In this document: piece after piece, positions 46,101 to 50,338 of the stretch
Position numbering within the stretch: position 1 is the first letter of the stretch
Layout of the letters: each line of letters opens with the position of its first letter
NCBI GenBank assembly: GCA_030159075.1
Contig: BROG01000246.1
Coordinates: forward strand, 810,001-874,000
DNA: 64,000 bases
Source of the DNA: Atrina japonica
Lineage: Eukaryota; Mollusca; Bivalvia; Pterioida; Pinnidae
Direction: 5' to 3'
Translations under genes and position numbers: made by a program
The notes under the pieces: generated by a model
Told to the model about the DNA's origin: nothing
The model's database searches: none
Seen by the model: the letters and a program-made list of their open reading frames with translations, nothing else

Positions 46101-49100
46101 TGTTTGTTCATTATTATCTTATGTAAAAATTTATTCATTTCATTACTTTTATTCAGTCAATGAATTGTATCTGTATCTGTATACTATACATGTAGGGTAT
46201 GTTGAAAACCAATTCTATTTAAACATCCATCAGGGTTACCTCGAGGGCATCACACCATACCGTCCAGATGTTGACCATGCTCACTGTTGCTTAACTTCAA
46301 CACATGAATACTAACACCAACCGTCCAGCCACAAAAGCTAGCTATTGGACTAGACAGTTATTCTGCCTATATCAATGATGCCCTCCTACCGACAAGCTTC
46401 ATCCAGAAGTGTCATGGGTTCAACCTGAAATCCTCAGCTGACTTACAGGTACACAGGACCCTCTAGCTGTCCAGGATTTCAGGCTCACTTGCTGCCATCA
46501 ATTGTAATGTGCATAGGGGTTACACCCAGCACATCACATGGTCACCCATCCAAATGCTGACCATGCTCTCTGTTGCTTAACTTCAGTACATGAATTAAAA
46601 ACACCAACCATCCAGCAATAAATGCTAGCCTATTGGACTAGAGATCTTACATGTATAGAGTTGTGATCTGTCTGTGATTCAGTCACAATACATGTATATT
46701 CCCACAGAACCTGTTCATGTCATTTCAGGCACTGGATGGCACCATGTATCTTAAAATTAATGATCTAACTCATAGGGTATGAGTAAGCCAAAACCATTGG
46801 TATGAGTAAGCCAATAAACTTGGGTATGAGTTTCAAACACAGTTGGGTATGAGTTGGCCAATAAACTTGGGTATGAGTTAGCTGATAAACTTAGGTATGA
46901 GTTTGCCAATAATCTTGGGTATGAGTTGACCAATAAACTTAGCCAATAAACTACTAATATAATCTGCTCACATCGGGAATTTGTGTGAGGCATTAACAAA
47001 CTGTCGGAACTACAGCAACTTCATCCTGACACTTGACCAGTAATTCCTTTTCATCAACATATTCAAATCAAATGTTTTGGAGATATATTTTCCGGAAGTA
47101 TTAATGTTTTAAATATTTTATGTCATAACTTAATTTTGACATCATTTTGTGGGAAAGGTGTTGTTTTTGTGAGATTGGATAGATTCTCTCCCCATATTTT
47201 TAAAGCCACATTCTGGGGTAGTTATTGTAACATTTGATATTTCTTTGATTCTCCTAACAGAAGGAAATGACATTTTTTTTAACAAAATCATCATATTAAT
47301 GGAGTTATTAACAAAATTCCATTGGAAATCTCTAAATTTACTTCGGTGAAATGTGTGACATTCCATATAAGGAATCCTTACAACGCCTTAAATATGATTG
47401 GCTGACAATCTGAAAAGTAGTAGGCACGATCCTTACATGGTACATGTATGTCAAATGCCTTAATCGCTTTATCGTCAGCCAATCAGTAAGAATATCAGGA
47501 ATACGTAATGGAGTCCGGGTGATACATGAACATGAAAGTGAGTACTGTTACCCAGAATTCATATCTCAAATAGTTGCAATTAAGTTGTGACACAACTCTA
47601 TGCTGATGGATTAACGAAAATAATAGATCAGATAAGCAACTGACCAAATTTCCAATGGCAGTGATGAGAAATATTTAGTTAAACAGATCAATATGCTGTG
47701 TCACTACATGGCCAGTCTTGCTACGAAGAACGAAGTACGAAGTACGAAGAAGCCGACTGACTTTACCAAACAAACAAAATAACTTAAATTGGGGACAAAA
47801 TTTCCACCAAATGTATGTCCTGTTCAACAAAGTTTATTCAAAGCAAGATAGGCTAATGTAAGATTTATATAGATCTGTACATGATGTGCTGATTCTAGCA
47901 TAGGCTATTTATCATGGACAGTCTGTTTTTGTTCCCATGCCTCGTTTTCGATATCTCCTCATTTCCATCCTATTTTAAGAGGTTATTATAAAATCTGTAC
48001 ACTGGGTGTTTCCCTGTGATTAGCTAGCTAATTAATTAGTTTATACCTTTAAAAATATGATGAAAAAGTATGCGAATAAACATTAAGTGCGTACAAAAAA
48101 GTTTATTTCTGAACATTTCTCCCTGGAATGTGACTTTAAAATAGTACAGTGGAACCTGTTTTGAGAGACCACCCAATCTGTCACTGAAAAGTGATATTTA
48201 ACTGAGTGATTTTAAATGTGGTCTCTCAAGACAGGTGGTCTCTCATGACAGTGGTCTCTCAAGATAGGTTCTACTGTACCTGCATAGTGCATTTACTTTC
48301 AAAGCATTGTCATAGTTCATATCATTATTTATTTAAAGCAATGGAACATTTACATGTTAAAAACAACATGTGAAACTGCTGACGAATATTTTTGCCCTCT
48401 ACATAGGTATTCCTATGTACATGTCTTATTACAGGGCAAAGCTCTCATATTTGTAGAGAAGCTATCAATTTTCCTACTATATCTGGGTACCCGTACTACT
48501 AATAGTAAAAAATCTGCTCACATTGGGAATTTGCACGACATTAACAAAATGAAGTAATGCTTGCATCAATTCTTGTCAAAATTCACATATTTATAAAAAA
48601 GTCTATTCATTATGATTATCATCTGATATTAGTTTAAAACTCCTTTCAAACTTTATTTTTTAGAAGCAACATTTTTTCCTTTGCAGTAAGTATTAAAAAC
48701 TGTTCTATTGGCACCACTTACTATGAAAAAAGAAGGAAATGACGCTGTAAATTTTGCTTGTGACATACAAAATCTTGCAGTTTTCATGAAAAGAAACTAA
48801 CACATTCCAAACCAATTTTGAAAGATACTCCATAGACTTCAACACAAAACTGACAAAAGTGCAAAAGGTCATAAGATTTCATTGAAAACATAAGTCAGGC
48901 CAGTGTTTTTTTTCTTCTAAAAAGTGGATTTAGCTTAGAAAGCTATGGTAAATGATTTTAGATGACTCACTTTTGGCATGGGACTTTTATACTTATGTCT
49001 CATCATTAACGGTGCATATAAATACCGAAATTACCACTATTTACTGAATAAATTGCCGAATTACCAGAAATGTTACCGAAATTACCACTAAAATGATAGA

Positions 49101-49933
49101 TAATAATGTTATTTATCCAAAAAAAAAATGATTTATTTTATAATATTTTACTTTTAATATAATTATTTTAAAGTAAGAGAGTCATGTCAATTGAATCTTT
49201 TTAGTGATATTAGTTGGCTTTCTCATTTGATGATTTTGCAAAGAGATCAGATATTTTTTAGATTGGAAAGCCATTTAACTCGATTTAAGGTAATGATATA
49301 TGTGTGCATCTTTTTAAAGTTTCGTGTTCAGTTTCATATGTAAATCTTCAAAATTCTATAAATAAACAAAATTCAGATTTGTACATCACTAATGTCTAAT
49401 CCATGAATATCACTAAATACATCTTTTATTTTAGCATAATGACATTAAAAGTAAAATATTATAAAATAAATAATTGCTTTTCTGACAAACAACATCATCA
49501 TCTATCATTTTAGTGGTAATTTCAGTAACATTTCTGACAATTTCGGCAACTTATTTGATAATTTCGGCAAATTGTGGTAATTTCGGTATTTATAGGCTAT
49601 GCACCCCATCATCATTTATATTTATAAAACAAAGGGGGAAGGAAACCCCAGCTGAGTTATTGTGTTGACAACTCTTTTCCTGGATAAATGACACCTTAAC
49701 CACTCACTTGATATAGGTAAGGGTTGTTTCACTCATGACGTAGTACATTATGTAAATCAACAATAACGAGTCAACAACTTTAGTCAGGCTTAGCCCTTAT
49801 CGTGGCTTTACTGCTTGAAGCCTTGAGTCAAGTTGATTTCGCCCCCTCCCCCATCATTTTTAAATGATACTATATTTCGCATATATTACCATAAAGCGTT
49901 TGCGATGAGAACTTCCTCGGGTTTAACCCACAT
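15440..49933 (-). CDS. TBC1D9: TBC1D9-type Rab GTPase-activating protein, 31 coding exons
   Basis: Joined exons (each listed separately) total 3,816 nt, giving 1,271 aa plus stop; vertebrate TBC1D9 is of similar size. Every junction is GT-AG and the phases agree throughout. Domain order: conserved N-terminal segment (residues 1-125), GRAM 1 (about 140-235), GRAM 2 (about 285-395), TBC domain (about 470-720), helical linker, EF-hand (loop 868-879), divergent acidic/Ser-rich region, conserved C-terminal segment. TBC domains stimulate GTP hydrolysis by Rabs with two fingers, both intact: IERDLHR (Arg531) and YCQ (Gln566). GRAM domains probably bind phosphoinositide membranes and the EF-hand Ca2+; the Rab partner cannot be read from sequence. 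It appears to be the single invertebrate co-orthologue of TBC1D9/TBC1D9B, since exon 1 ([15 protein letters not shown]) fits both. The 5' boundary of the last exon is uncertain. The gene lies head to head with the glutaredoxin gene. Confidence 0.93.
16033..16850. repeat. 56-bp minisatellite made of the terminal-exon acceptor and 5' exon end
   Basis: About a dozen units, exact 56-bp spacing in the cleanest part (ACAATGTCCT at 16,541, 16,597, 16,653, 16,709). Read on the minus strand, each good unit contains CCTTACATTTCAG, then TTTATCCACATGTGGAGGAC and ATTGTATGACATGTTTG, then GTATATCC. So each has a pyrimidine-rich acceptor, a copy of the exon start reading [12 protein letters not shown], and a donor-like GTATAT. 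One example is 16,565 down to 16,529 (37 nt). Units differ by small deletions (for example 16,390-16,500), and 56 is not a multiple of three, so there is no continuous frame. Confidence 0.92.
19073..19176 (-). CDS. TBC1D9: TBC1D9 exon 30
   Basis: Residues 1019-1053: [20 protein letters not shown] then [14 protein letters not shown]. The final PRLNQ corresponds to the vertebrate LPKLNQ that precedes a QFIxL...YxMF block. Donor CAG|GTAATT, phase 0. Confidence 0.93.
19637..19945 (-). repeat. tRNA-derived SINE-like repeat
   Basis: Shares TTTTTCACTTATA..GGAGAT, GTGCTATGGACTGACGCCAA and TGCAGTGAGGGTTCTTTTA with copies at 35,462, 41,780, 34,875 and 19,968. The right end, on the minus strand, looks like a tRNA head. 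The TTGTTGTTTTAC end fits a SINE tail. Confidence 0.75.
19968..20250 (-). repeat. tRNA-derived SINE-like repeat with clear tRNA head
   Basis: On the minus strand the head near 20,250 reads GCCGGCCTGACTCAGTCGGT then AGTGCACTTGACTC and GTTGTGAGTTTGAGTCC, with A-box- and B-box-like words. The tail is GGGACGTTAAACAACAATAC. A copy of the tail side begins at 63,940 and runs off the right edge. Confidence 0.8.
20590..21480. repeat. 103-bp minisatellite (intron 29)
   Basis: About eight units at 103-bp spacing (GCACCTGCATCTG at 20,742, 20,845 and onwards): AAAACCAAAGGGGCACCTGC, ATCTGAAGTCTTAGAACCTG, AACTCTGCAAGAAATGGTAA. Some units carry an insertion GAAAGTTGGGTCATGA. Eroded copies extend to about 20,420 and 21,640. 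Confidence 0.93.
21720..21944 (-). CDS. TBC1D9: TBC1D9 exon 29, divergent acidic region
   Basis: Residues 944-1018. It has an internal near-repeat ([10 protein letters not shown] and [10 protein letters not shown]) and a Lys/Glu/Thr-rich stretch between. Not conserved with vertebrates, but open, in phase and flanked by good splice sites. Likely disordered. Confidence 0.9.
22337..22482. repeat. Direct tandem duplication, about 71 bp x 2 (intron 28)
   Basis: CAATATTAACTCTTATGAAC through ACCATCCATTCTGTCA is repeated almost exactly, once. Confidence 0.85.
22729..22794 (-). CDS. TBC1D9: TBC1D9 exon 28
   Basis: Residues 922-943, [21 protein letters not shown]; the SAxEATxxFxED block is conserved with vertebrate TBC1D9. 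Acceptor ATTTACAG, donor GAT G|GTGGGT. Confidence 0.93.
22920..23405. repeat. Degenerate ~80-bp repeats carrying a relic of the exon 27 donor
   Basis: Units around 23,130, 23,215, 23,300 and 23,385 share CAAACTGTGCTCGC/ACACTGCGATCTC and TTTGCTCTACATGAGCGGAG-like words. The rightmost unit runs into exon 27. At the left edge ATGCAAACATTCACCTGACT mirrors the true exon 27 end and donor TGCAAACACTCACCTGACTT at about 23,396-23,415. Confidence 0.65.
23408..23576 (-). CDS. TBC1D9: TBC1D9 exon 27, EF-hand
   Basis: Residues 866-921. The loop [12 protein letters not shown] (868-879) has Asp/Asn/Asp at loop positions 1, 3 and 5, Ile at 8 and Glu at 12, so it should be able to bind Ca2+. It continues [20 protein letters not shown]. 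Donor TCA G|GTGAGT. A diverged copy of the exon end and donor lies in intron 27 near 22,926-22,950. Confidence 0.95.
24276..24467 (-). CDS. TBC1D9: TBC1D9 exon 26
   Basis: Residues 802-865, including [30 protein letters not shown] and [20 protein letters not shown]. It contains the DFDQF and SPWA landmarks of TBC1D9. Acceptor AATGTAG, donor AAA|GTAAGT. Confidence 0.95.
25748..25846 (-). CDS. TBC1D9: TBC1D9 exon 25
   Basis: Residues 769-801: [20 protein letters not shown] then [13 protein letters not shown], a helical region leading to the EF-hand. Donor AAG|GTAAGT. Confidence 0.94.
25970..26350. repeat. Dispersed repeat, copy 2 (TBC1D9 intron 24)
   Basis: Second copy of the element at 1,030-1,275, in the intron between TBC1D9 exons 24 and 25. 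It also contains a short inverted pair around AAGTCCATGGA / TCCATGGACTT (about 26,078-26,118). Confidence 0.6.
26434..26544 (-). CDS. TBC1D9: TBC1D9 exon 24
   Basis: Residues 732-768: [20 protein letters not shown] then [17 protein letters not shown], matching the LIxxSYEKFGxI block after the TBC domain. Confidence 0.94.
26690..26835 (-). repeat. SINE family 2 fragment (intron 23)
   Basis: Minus strand matches the body of 39,797-40,035, including CTAGTCAGCGCTGGTTTGAG and the ACCTAGATTAATTTTATGAG segment. Confidence 0.65.
26852..26942. mobile_element. TTAACCCTTT-end MITE (piggyBac-like target)
   Basis: TTAACCCTTTCAACTC at the left and AGGGGTGAAAGGGTTAA at the right, an inverted pair bounded by TTAA. 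TTAA target sites are characteristic of piggyBac-type transposons, so this is probably a non-autonomous relative. It is inserted beside a SINE fragment in TBC1D9 intron 23. Confidence 0.65.
27155..27340 (-). CDS. TBC1D9: TBC1D9 exon 23
   Basis: Residues 670-731: [40 protein letters not shown], then [10 protein letters not shown]... to KEKQ. End of the TBC domain and start of the linker. Acceptor TTTTCAG, donor CAG|GTGAAA. Confidence 0.95.
27880..28035 (-). repeat. SINE family 2 copy with tRNA-like head (intron 22)
   Basis: Minus strand head GCCGGTATTTCTTTGGCTAA then GTGGTTAGAG, followed by the shared body AAGTTTGTCAGTTTATTTAC. Confidence 0.65.
28170..28230 (-). CDS. TBC1D9: TBC1D9 exon 22
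   Basis: Residues 649-669, [20 protein letters not shown], a conserved TBC domain block. Phase 0 at its end. Confidence 0.95.
28564..28675 (-). CDS. TBC1D9: TBC1D9 exon 21
   Basis: Residues 612-648: [20 protein letters not shown] then [19 protein letters not shown] domain helices. Acceptor TTTTGCAG, donor CTC AG|GTAAAC. Confidence 0.95.
28845..29022. mobile_element. pogo-like MITE (intron 20)
   Basis: CAGTGGAACCTGTCTTGACA at the left; at the right CTTTCAAGACAGGTTCCAGTG, its inverted copy. Same family as 48,147, 42,787 and 56,013. Confidence 0.7.
29892..30038 (-). CDS. TBC1D9: TBC1D9 exon 20, glutamine finger
   Basis: Residues 563-611: [20 protein letters not shown] then [20 protein letters not shown] and [12 protein letters not shown] provides the second catalytic residue of TBC GAPs. 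Donor CAA A|GTAAGT. Confidence 0.97.
30595..30689 (-). CDS. TBC1D9: TBC1D9 exon 19
   Basis: Residues 531-562: [20 protein letters not shown] then [14 protein letters not shown] domain. It completes Arg531 and runs up to the YCQ motif. Confidence 0.96.
31103..31197 (-). CDS. TBC1D9: TBC1D9 exon 18, arginine finger
   Basis: Residues 500-531: [20 protein letters not shown] then [11 protein letters not shown] and the first two bases of Arg531. IERDLHR is the IxxDxxR motif that supplies the catalytic arginine. The acceptor lies about 10 bp from a 51-bp tandem array in the intron. Confidence 0.95.
31208..31510. repeat. 51-bp minisatellite beside exon 18
   Basis: Six units (GACATGATAAGAGATGATGA, ATATGTATCATGTATACTGT, GTTACCATAGT) at exact 51-bp spacing (31,248; 31,299; ...). 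The first unit supplies the CTCATC-rich tract immediately before the exon 18 acceptor on the minus strand. Confidence 0.93.
31701..31809 (-). CDS. TBC1D9: TBC1D9 exon 17, TBC domain start
   Basis: Residues 463-499: [20 protein letters not shown] then [27 protein letters not shown] is the R/W-containing motif that opens TBC domains. Confidence 0.95.
32140..32300 (+). repeat. SINE family 2 fragment (intron 16)
   Basis: AACCTAAAGATGGTTTCATG then GAAGTTTGCAGATTTACTTG and GGTTACTTCCTGGGTACATT; head missing. Confidence 0.65.
32520..32649 (-). CDS. TBC1D9: TBC1D9 exon 16
   Basis: Residues 420-463, ending [17 protein letters not shown], which matches the KExxWxxHFxEYG block just before the TBC domain. 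Acceptor AATTACAG, donor GGA AG|GTAATA. Confidence 0.94.
32765..32930 (-). repeat. SINE family 2 fragment (intron 15)
   Basis: Contains, in the plus orientation, CTATGTACCCAGGAAGAGAC then AAACTGGCAAACTTTCTCAC and CACTCAAACCAGCACTGACT, the reverse complement of the family body. Confidence 0.65.
33071..33157. mobile_element. TTAACCCTTT-end MITE
   Basis: TAACCCTTTCACCACC ... GGGGTTGAAAGGGTTAA, with the shared core TTTTCTATTGTACTGGACCAGTCTATTATGATGG. Same family as 26,852, 44,310 and 60,231. Confidence 0.65.
33170..33830. repeat. 81-bp minisatellite (intron 15)
   Basis: About eight units: CACCAGGTAAATAACTAAAC, AATACTACAAGCCTGTCTTA, AACCAGGTAAATATAATTAG. CACCAGG recurs at 33,329, 33,410 and 33,491. 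Many AGGTAA words resemble plus-strand donors but lie on the non-coding strand. Confidence 0.92.
34010..34065 (-). CDS. TBC1D9: TBC1D9 exon 15
   Basis: Residues 401-419, [18 protein letters not shown], a Ser-rich linker between GRAM 2 and the TBC domain. A small exon in an unconserved region, supported mainly by phase agreement on both sides. Confidence 0.85.
34160..34190. repeat. (CAT)n microsatellite
   Basis: TTCATCATCATCATCATCAT, about ten triplets. Confidence 0.9.
34559..34644 (-). CDS. TBC1D9: TBC1D9 exon 14
   Basis: Residues 373-401: [20 protein letters not shown] then FLSTQQDS, the terminal helix of GRAM 2. Donor TCA TT|GTAAGT. Confidence 0.93.
34875..35060 (-). repeat. SINE-like repeat, tail-side fragment
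   Basis: Contains GTGTTTAACGTACAACC, GAGTTTTTCACTTACGTGGA and GTGCTATGGACTGATGCCAA; the tRNA-like head is missing. Confidence 0.65.
35253..35372 (-). CDS. TBC1D9: TBC1D9 exon 13, GRAM 2
   Basis: Residues 333-372: [20 protein letters not shown] then [20 protein letters not shown]. IPxREIxxVEK is a typical GRAM 2 strand. Acceptor TTCGCAG, donor AAA|GTATGT. Confidence 0.93.
35462..35765 (-). repeat. tRNA-derived SINE-like repeat (intron 12)
   Basis: Same body as 19,637; the head side reads, on the minus strand, TTGGTTTAGTGGTAAAGCAA then GGAAGGTCTCTGGTTTGATTCC, with A- and B-box-like words. Confidence 0.75.
35816..36045. repeat. 41-bp minisatellite (intron 12)
   Basis: CTATAAATAATCTATCAGGG then ATCCAATATGGAGGAATGTA, about five and a half copies at exact 41-bp spacing. 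Confidence 0.92.
36907..37039 (-). CDS. TBC1D9: TBC1D9 exon 12, GRAM 2
   Basis: Residues 288-332: [20 protein letters not shown] then [20 protein letters not shown] and FGSR. Second GRAM domain. Donor AGG|GTAGGT, phase 0. Confidence 0.95.
37755..37826 (-). CDS. TBC1D9: TBC1D9 exon 11
   Basis: Residues 264-288, [20 protein letters not shown] then DVF. The basic segment and [14 protein letters not shown] helix precede GRAM 2 as in vertebrates. Confidence 0.93.
38165..38292. repeat. 26-bp minisatellite (intron 10)
   Basis: CCATACATCATATATACTAT then ATGTAT, about five copies; one unit has a 10-bp deletion. Confidence 0.9.
38734..38787 (-). CDS. TBC1D9: TBC1D9 exon 10
   Basis: Residues 246-264, [17 protein letters not shown], the inter-GRAM linker. 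Acceptor ATTTCAG, donor ACA AA|GTGAGT. Confidence 0.9.
39019..39095 (-). CDS. TBC1D9: TBC1D9 exon 9
   Basis: Residues 221-246, [20 protein letters not shown] then NMAMKQ, the C-terminal helix of GRAM 1. Acceptor ATTTTCAG, donor AAA CA|GTAAGT, phase 2. Confidence 0.94.
39442..39673. mobile_element. hAT-like MITE (intron 8)
   Basis: Terminal inverted repeats CAGGGGTTCAAAATT and AATTTTGAACCCCTG enclose 230 bp; secondary inverted words (CAAGTCCGGGACTT / AAGTCCTGGACTT) lie inside. CAGGGG termini are common in hAT elements. I could not define a clean 8-bp target duplication. Confidence 0.65.
39797..40035 (+). repeat. Second tRNA-derived SINE family, fullest copy
   Basis: The head GGGCCTCCATGGTCGAGTGG then TAAGAGCATC resembles a tRNA A-box region, and CAGGTCTGAGTCTTGC resembles a B box. 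The body CTAAGCTGATTTTTGTGAGA then AAGTTTGCCAGTTTACTTGC recurs at 19,490-19,600, 32,140-32,300 (plus) and 26,690-26,835, 27,880-28,035, 32,765-32,930 (minus). It ends in an A-rich tail. Confidence 0.75.
40309..40374 (-). CDS. TBC1D9: TBC1D9 exon 8
   Basis: Residues 199-220, [22 protein letters not shown] (GRAM 1 continuation, matching DITQLEK... of vertebrates). Acceptor TTTTTAG, donor GAG|GTTTGT. Confidence 0.92.
40836..41288. repeat. 27-bp minisatellite (intron 7)
   Basis: Seventeen copies of CAGCTTGAGACTGTTCCTAT plus GTCAGTA, with few substitutions (TTTCTATG, CTCTTCC). The period of nine codons leaves several frames open on both strands. It lies between TBC1D9 exons 7 and 8. Confidence 0.96.
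41780..42095 (-). repeat. tRNA-derived SINE-like repeat (intron 7)
   Basis: Same body; minus-strand head CCACTTGCGGTGGTCTAGTG then GTGGAGC and GTCCTGGGTTCAAAC. It ends only about 30 bp from TBC1D9 exon 7. Confidence 0.75.
42123..42256 (-). CDS. TBC1D9: TBC1D9 exon 7, GRAM 1 core
   Basis: Residues 154-198: [20 protein letters not shown] then [20 protein letters not shown] and TDIT. This is the beta-sheet core of GRAM 1 and is nearly identical to vertebrate TBC1D9. Donor ACA|GTAAGT, phase 0. Confidence 0.96.
42787..43457. mobile_element. pogo-like MITE with an internally amplified terminal repeat (intron 6)
   Basis: Left end TA-CAGTAGAACCTGTCTTGAC...GACCACC; right end GTGGTCTCTCAAGACAGG...CTG-TA, an inverted pair. 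Between about 42,900 and 43,450 the right terminal segment plus a linker (GTGGTCTCTCAAGACAGGTG, CTCTTTTTTATAAGA) is repeated about 15 times at 35-bp spacing, interrupted by a poly(A) stretch at 43,330-43,361. Confidence 0.8.
43499..43585 (-). CDS. TBC1D9: TBC1D9 exon 6, start of GRAM 1
   Basis: Residues 125-153, ending [15 protein letters not shown], the beginning of the first GRAM domain. Acceptor TTTGCAG, donor AAT A|GTAAGT. A 35-bp array begins about 45 bp inside the following intron. Confidence 0.94.
43718..43804 (-). CDS. TBC1D9: TBC1D9 exon 5
   Basis: Residues 96-124, including [20 protein letters not shown], the segment preceding GRAM 1. Acceptor CCAACAG, donor GAA G|GTCAGT, phase 1. 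Confidence 0.93.
44310..44395. mobile_element. TTAACCCTTT-end MITE
   Basis: TTAACCCTTTAACTTC at the left; the core GGTATGTTCTTTTCTATTGTTTTAGACCAGTCTATTTTGG; the right end GTAGGGTTA is truncated. Confidence 0.55.
44525..44602 (-). CDS. TBC1D9: TBC1D9 exon 4
   Basis: Residues 70-95, [20 protein letters not shown] then LMETL. The NWEWLEQNL core is strongly conserved in the family. Acceptor TTTAAG, donor CTA G|GTATGT, phase 1. Confidence 0.93.
45240..45427. repeat. 61-bp tandem triplication of the exon 3 end and splice donor
   Basis: Three copies at a 61-bp period (ACTCACTGTAGCTGACCTCA followed by GAACCAAGCGTCTGGTGTAA) start at 45,249, 45,310 and 45,371. The right-hand copy is the true exon 3 end; the other two lie in intron 3. 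Each copy keeps the minus-strand donor CTACA|GTGAGT, and each intronic copy also has TTTTACACCAG, which resembles an acceptor, just upstream. A 25-nt micro-exon could therefore be defined in each. Confidence 0.9.
45376..45427 (-). CDS. TBC1D9: TBC1D9 exon 3
   Basis: Residues 53-69, [17 protein letters not shown], corresponding to the PYRILYQT block of vertebrate TBC1D9. Donor TAC A|GTGAGT, phase 1. The 3' half of this exon with its donor is repeated twice more just downstream (see the 61-bp array). Confidence 0.92.
45619..45730 (-). CDS. TBC1D9: TBC1D9 exon 2
   Basis: Acceptor ATTTAG; residues 15-52. Contains [20 protein letters not shown] and [16 protein letters not shown], the most conserved N-terminal block of the family. 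Donor AAA|GTATAT, phase 0. Confidence 0.95.
46231..46600 (-). repeat. Two 5S rRNA-derived segments in tandem (intron 1)
   Basis: On the minus strand 46,515-46,590 reads CTGAAGTTAAGCAAC, then GGTCAGCATTTGGATGGGTG ACC, then GTGCTGGGTGTAACC. These correspond in order and spacing to the A-box/intermediate part, the GGUUAGUACUUGGAUGGGUGACC part and the 3' end of 5S rRNA. A more diverged copy lies 286 bp away (46,231-46,315). The parts between are changed and the 5' third is missing, so this is a 5S-derived SINE (SINE3 type) or 5S pseudogene pair, not a working gene. Confidence 0.65.
46780..46965. repeat. ~24-bp minisatellite (intron 1)
   Basis: TTGGGTATGAGTTAGCCAAT AAAC, about seven imperfect copies. 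Confidence 0.88.
48147..48276. mobile_element. pogo-like MITE, cleanest copy (intron 1)
   Basis: 130 bp, TA on both sides; CAGTGGAACCTGTTTTGAGA and the inverted TCTCAAGATAGGTTCTACTG. CAGT-GAACCT termini with a TA target are typical of pogo/Tigger-type elements in the Tc1/mariner group. Confidence 0.75.
49008..49607. mobile_element. ~600-bp MITE with ~150-bp terminal inverted repeats (intron 1)
   Basis: The left arm GGTGCATATAAATACCGAAA, TTACCACTATTT... ACTAAAATGATAGATAATAA, TTATTTTATAATATTTTACT is mirrored by 49,440-49,607. Both arms carry short direct repeats of ACCGAAATTACCA. The interior (49,150-49,440) has no coding frame. The insertion lies 280 bp inside intron 1 from exon 1. Confidence 0.8.
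49890..49933 (-). CDS. TBC1D9: TBC1D9 exon 1 (start codon)
   Basis: ATG at 49,933-49,931. Encodes [14 protein letters not shown] and two bases of Trp15; donor TTA TG|GTAATA. The peptide matches the start of vertebrate TBC1D9/9B almost residue for residue, which fixes the start. Position -3 is G. Intron 1 is about 4.2 kb and contains the large-TIR MITE, 5S-derived repeats and a pogo-like MITE. Confidence 0.93.
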
Positions 49934-50317
49934 GTCGATGTCTTATTTACAGCAATTCAACCTGTCAAAATGCATGGAAAACTTAATTGTTCAGACGACA
50001 CACGACAGCAATTTTCGTCAGCTGACTGCCATGTTTGTTTACGTTTTTTCAAGGTCTCGTTATTGGGAGATTTCTTAGTCAGGATAAGTTCTCTTTTTCA
50101 ATTATTTGGTAATGTAAATATACAAATAAGTTGATTTTTACTTTCTACCGAAATATCATTCATATATTTACTTTATTTATATATGCGTATTTTTATTACA
50201 GAACTTTTCCGTTCTCGGCTATTTCCGGAAGATGTTCGAGATTTTCCAGGATTTATATTTCATTTATCGAACAACTCCGAGTGTTACGAGTAAAGTGAAA
50301 GTAAGACAGAGGATTGC
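49934..50317. promoter_or_regulatory. Putative bidirectional promoter, TBC1D9 / glutaredoxin
   Basis: Only 384 bp separate the two divergent start codons, so both transcription starts and 5' UTRs must lie here or in unseen upstream exons. TTCCGGAAG at 50,223-50,231 is an ETS-type site, common in bidirectional housekeeping promoters. CAGCTGAC (E-box-like) lies near 50,019. I see no convincing TATA box placed for either gene. Function is inferred from layout. Confidence 0.6.
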
Positions 50318-50338
50318 ATGTCGAGGTCGTTGGGAAAG
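50318..50338 (+). CDS. GLRX2: GLRX2 exon 1 (coding part)
   Basis: ATG TCG AGG TCG TTG GGA AAG|GTAAAATT: MSRSLGK, phase 0. The basic heptapeptide suits a presequence start. The context is weak (T at -3, T at +4). Chosen because it is the only ATG in this stretch that joins in frame to exon 2 through a proper donor; transcript data would settle it. Confidence 0.7.
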
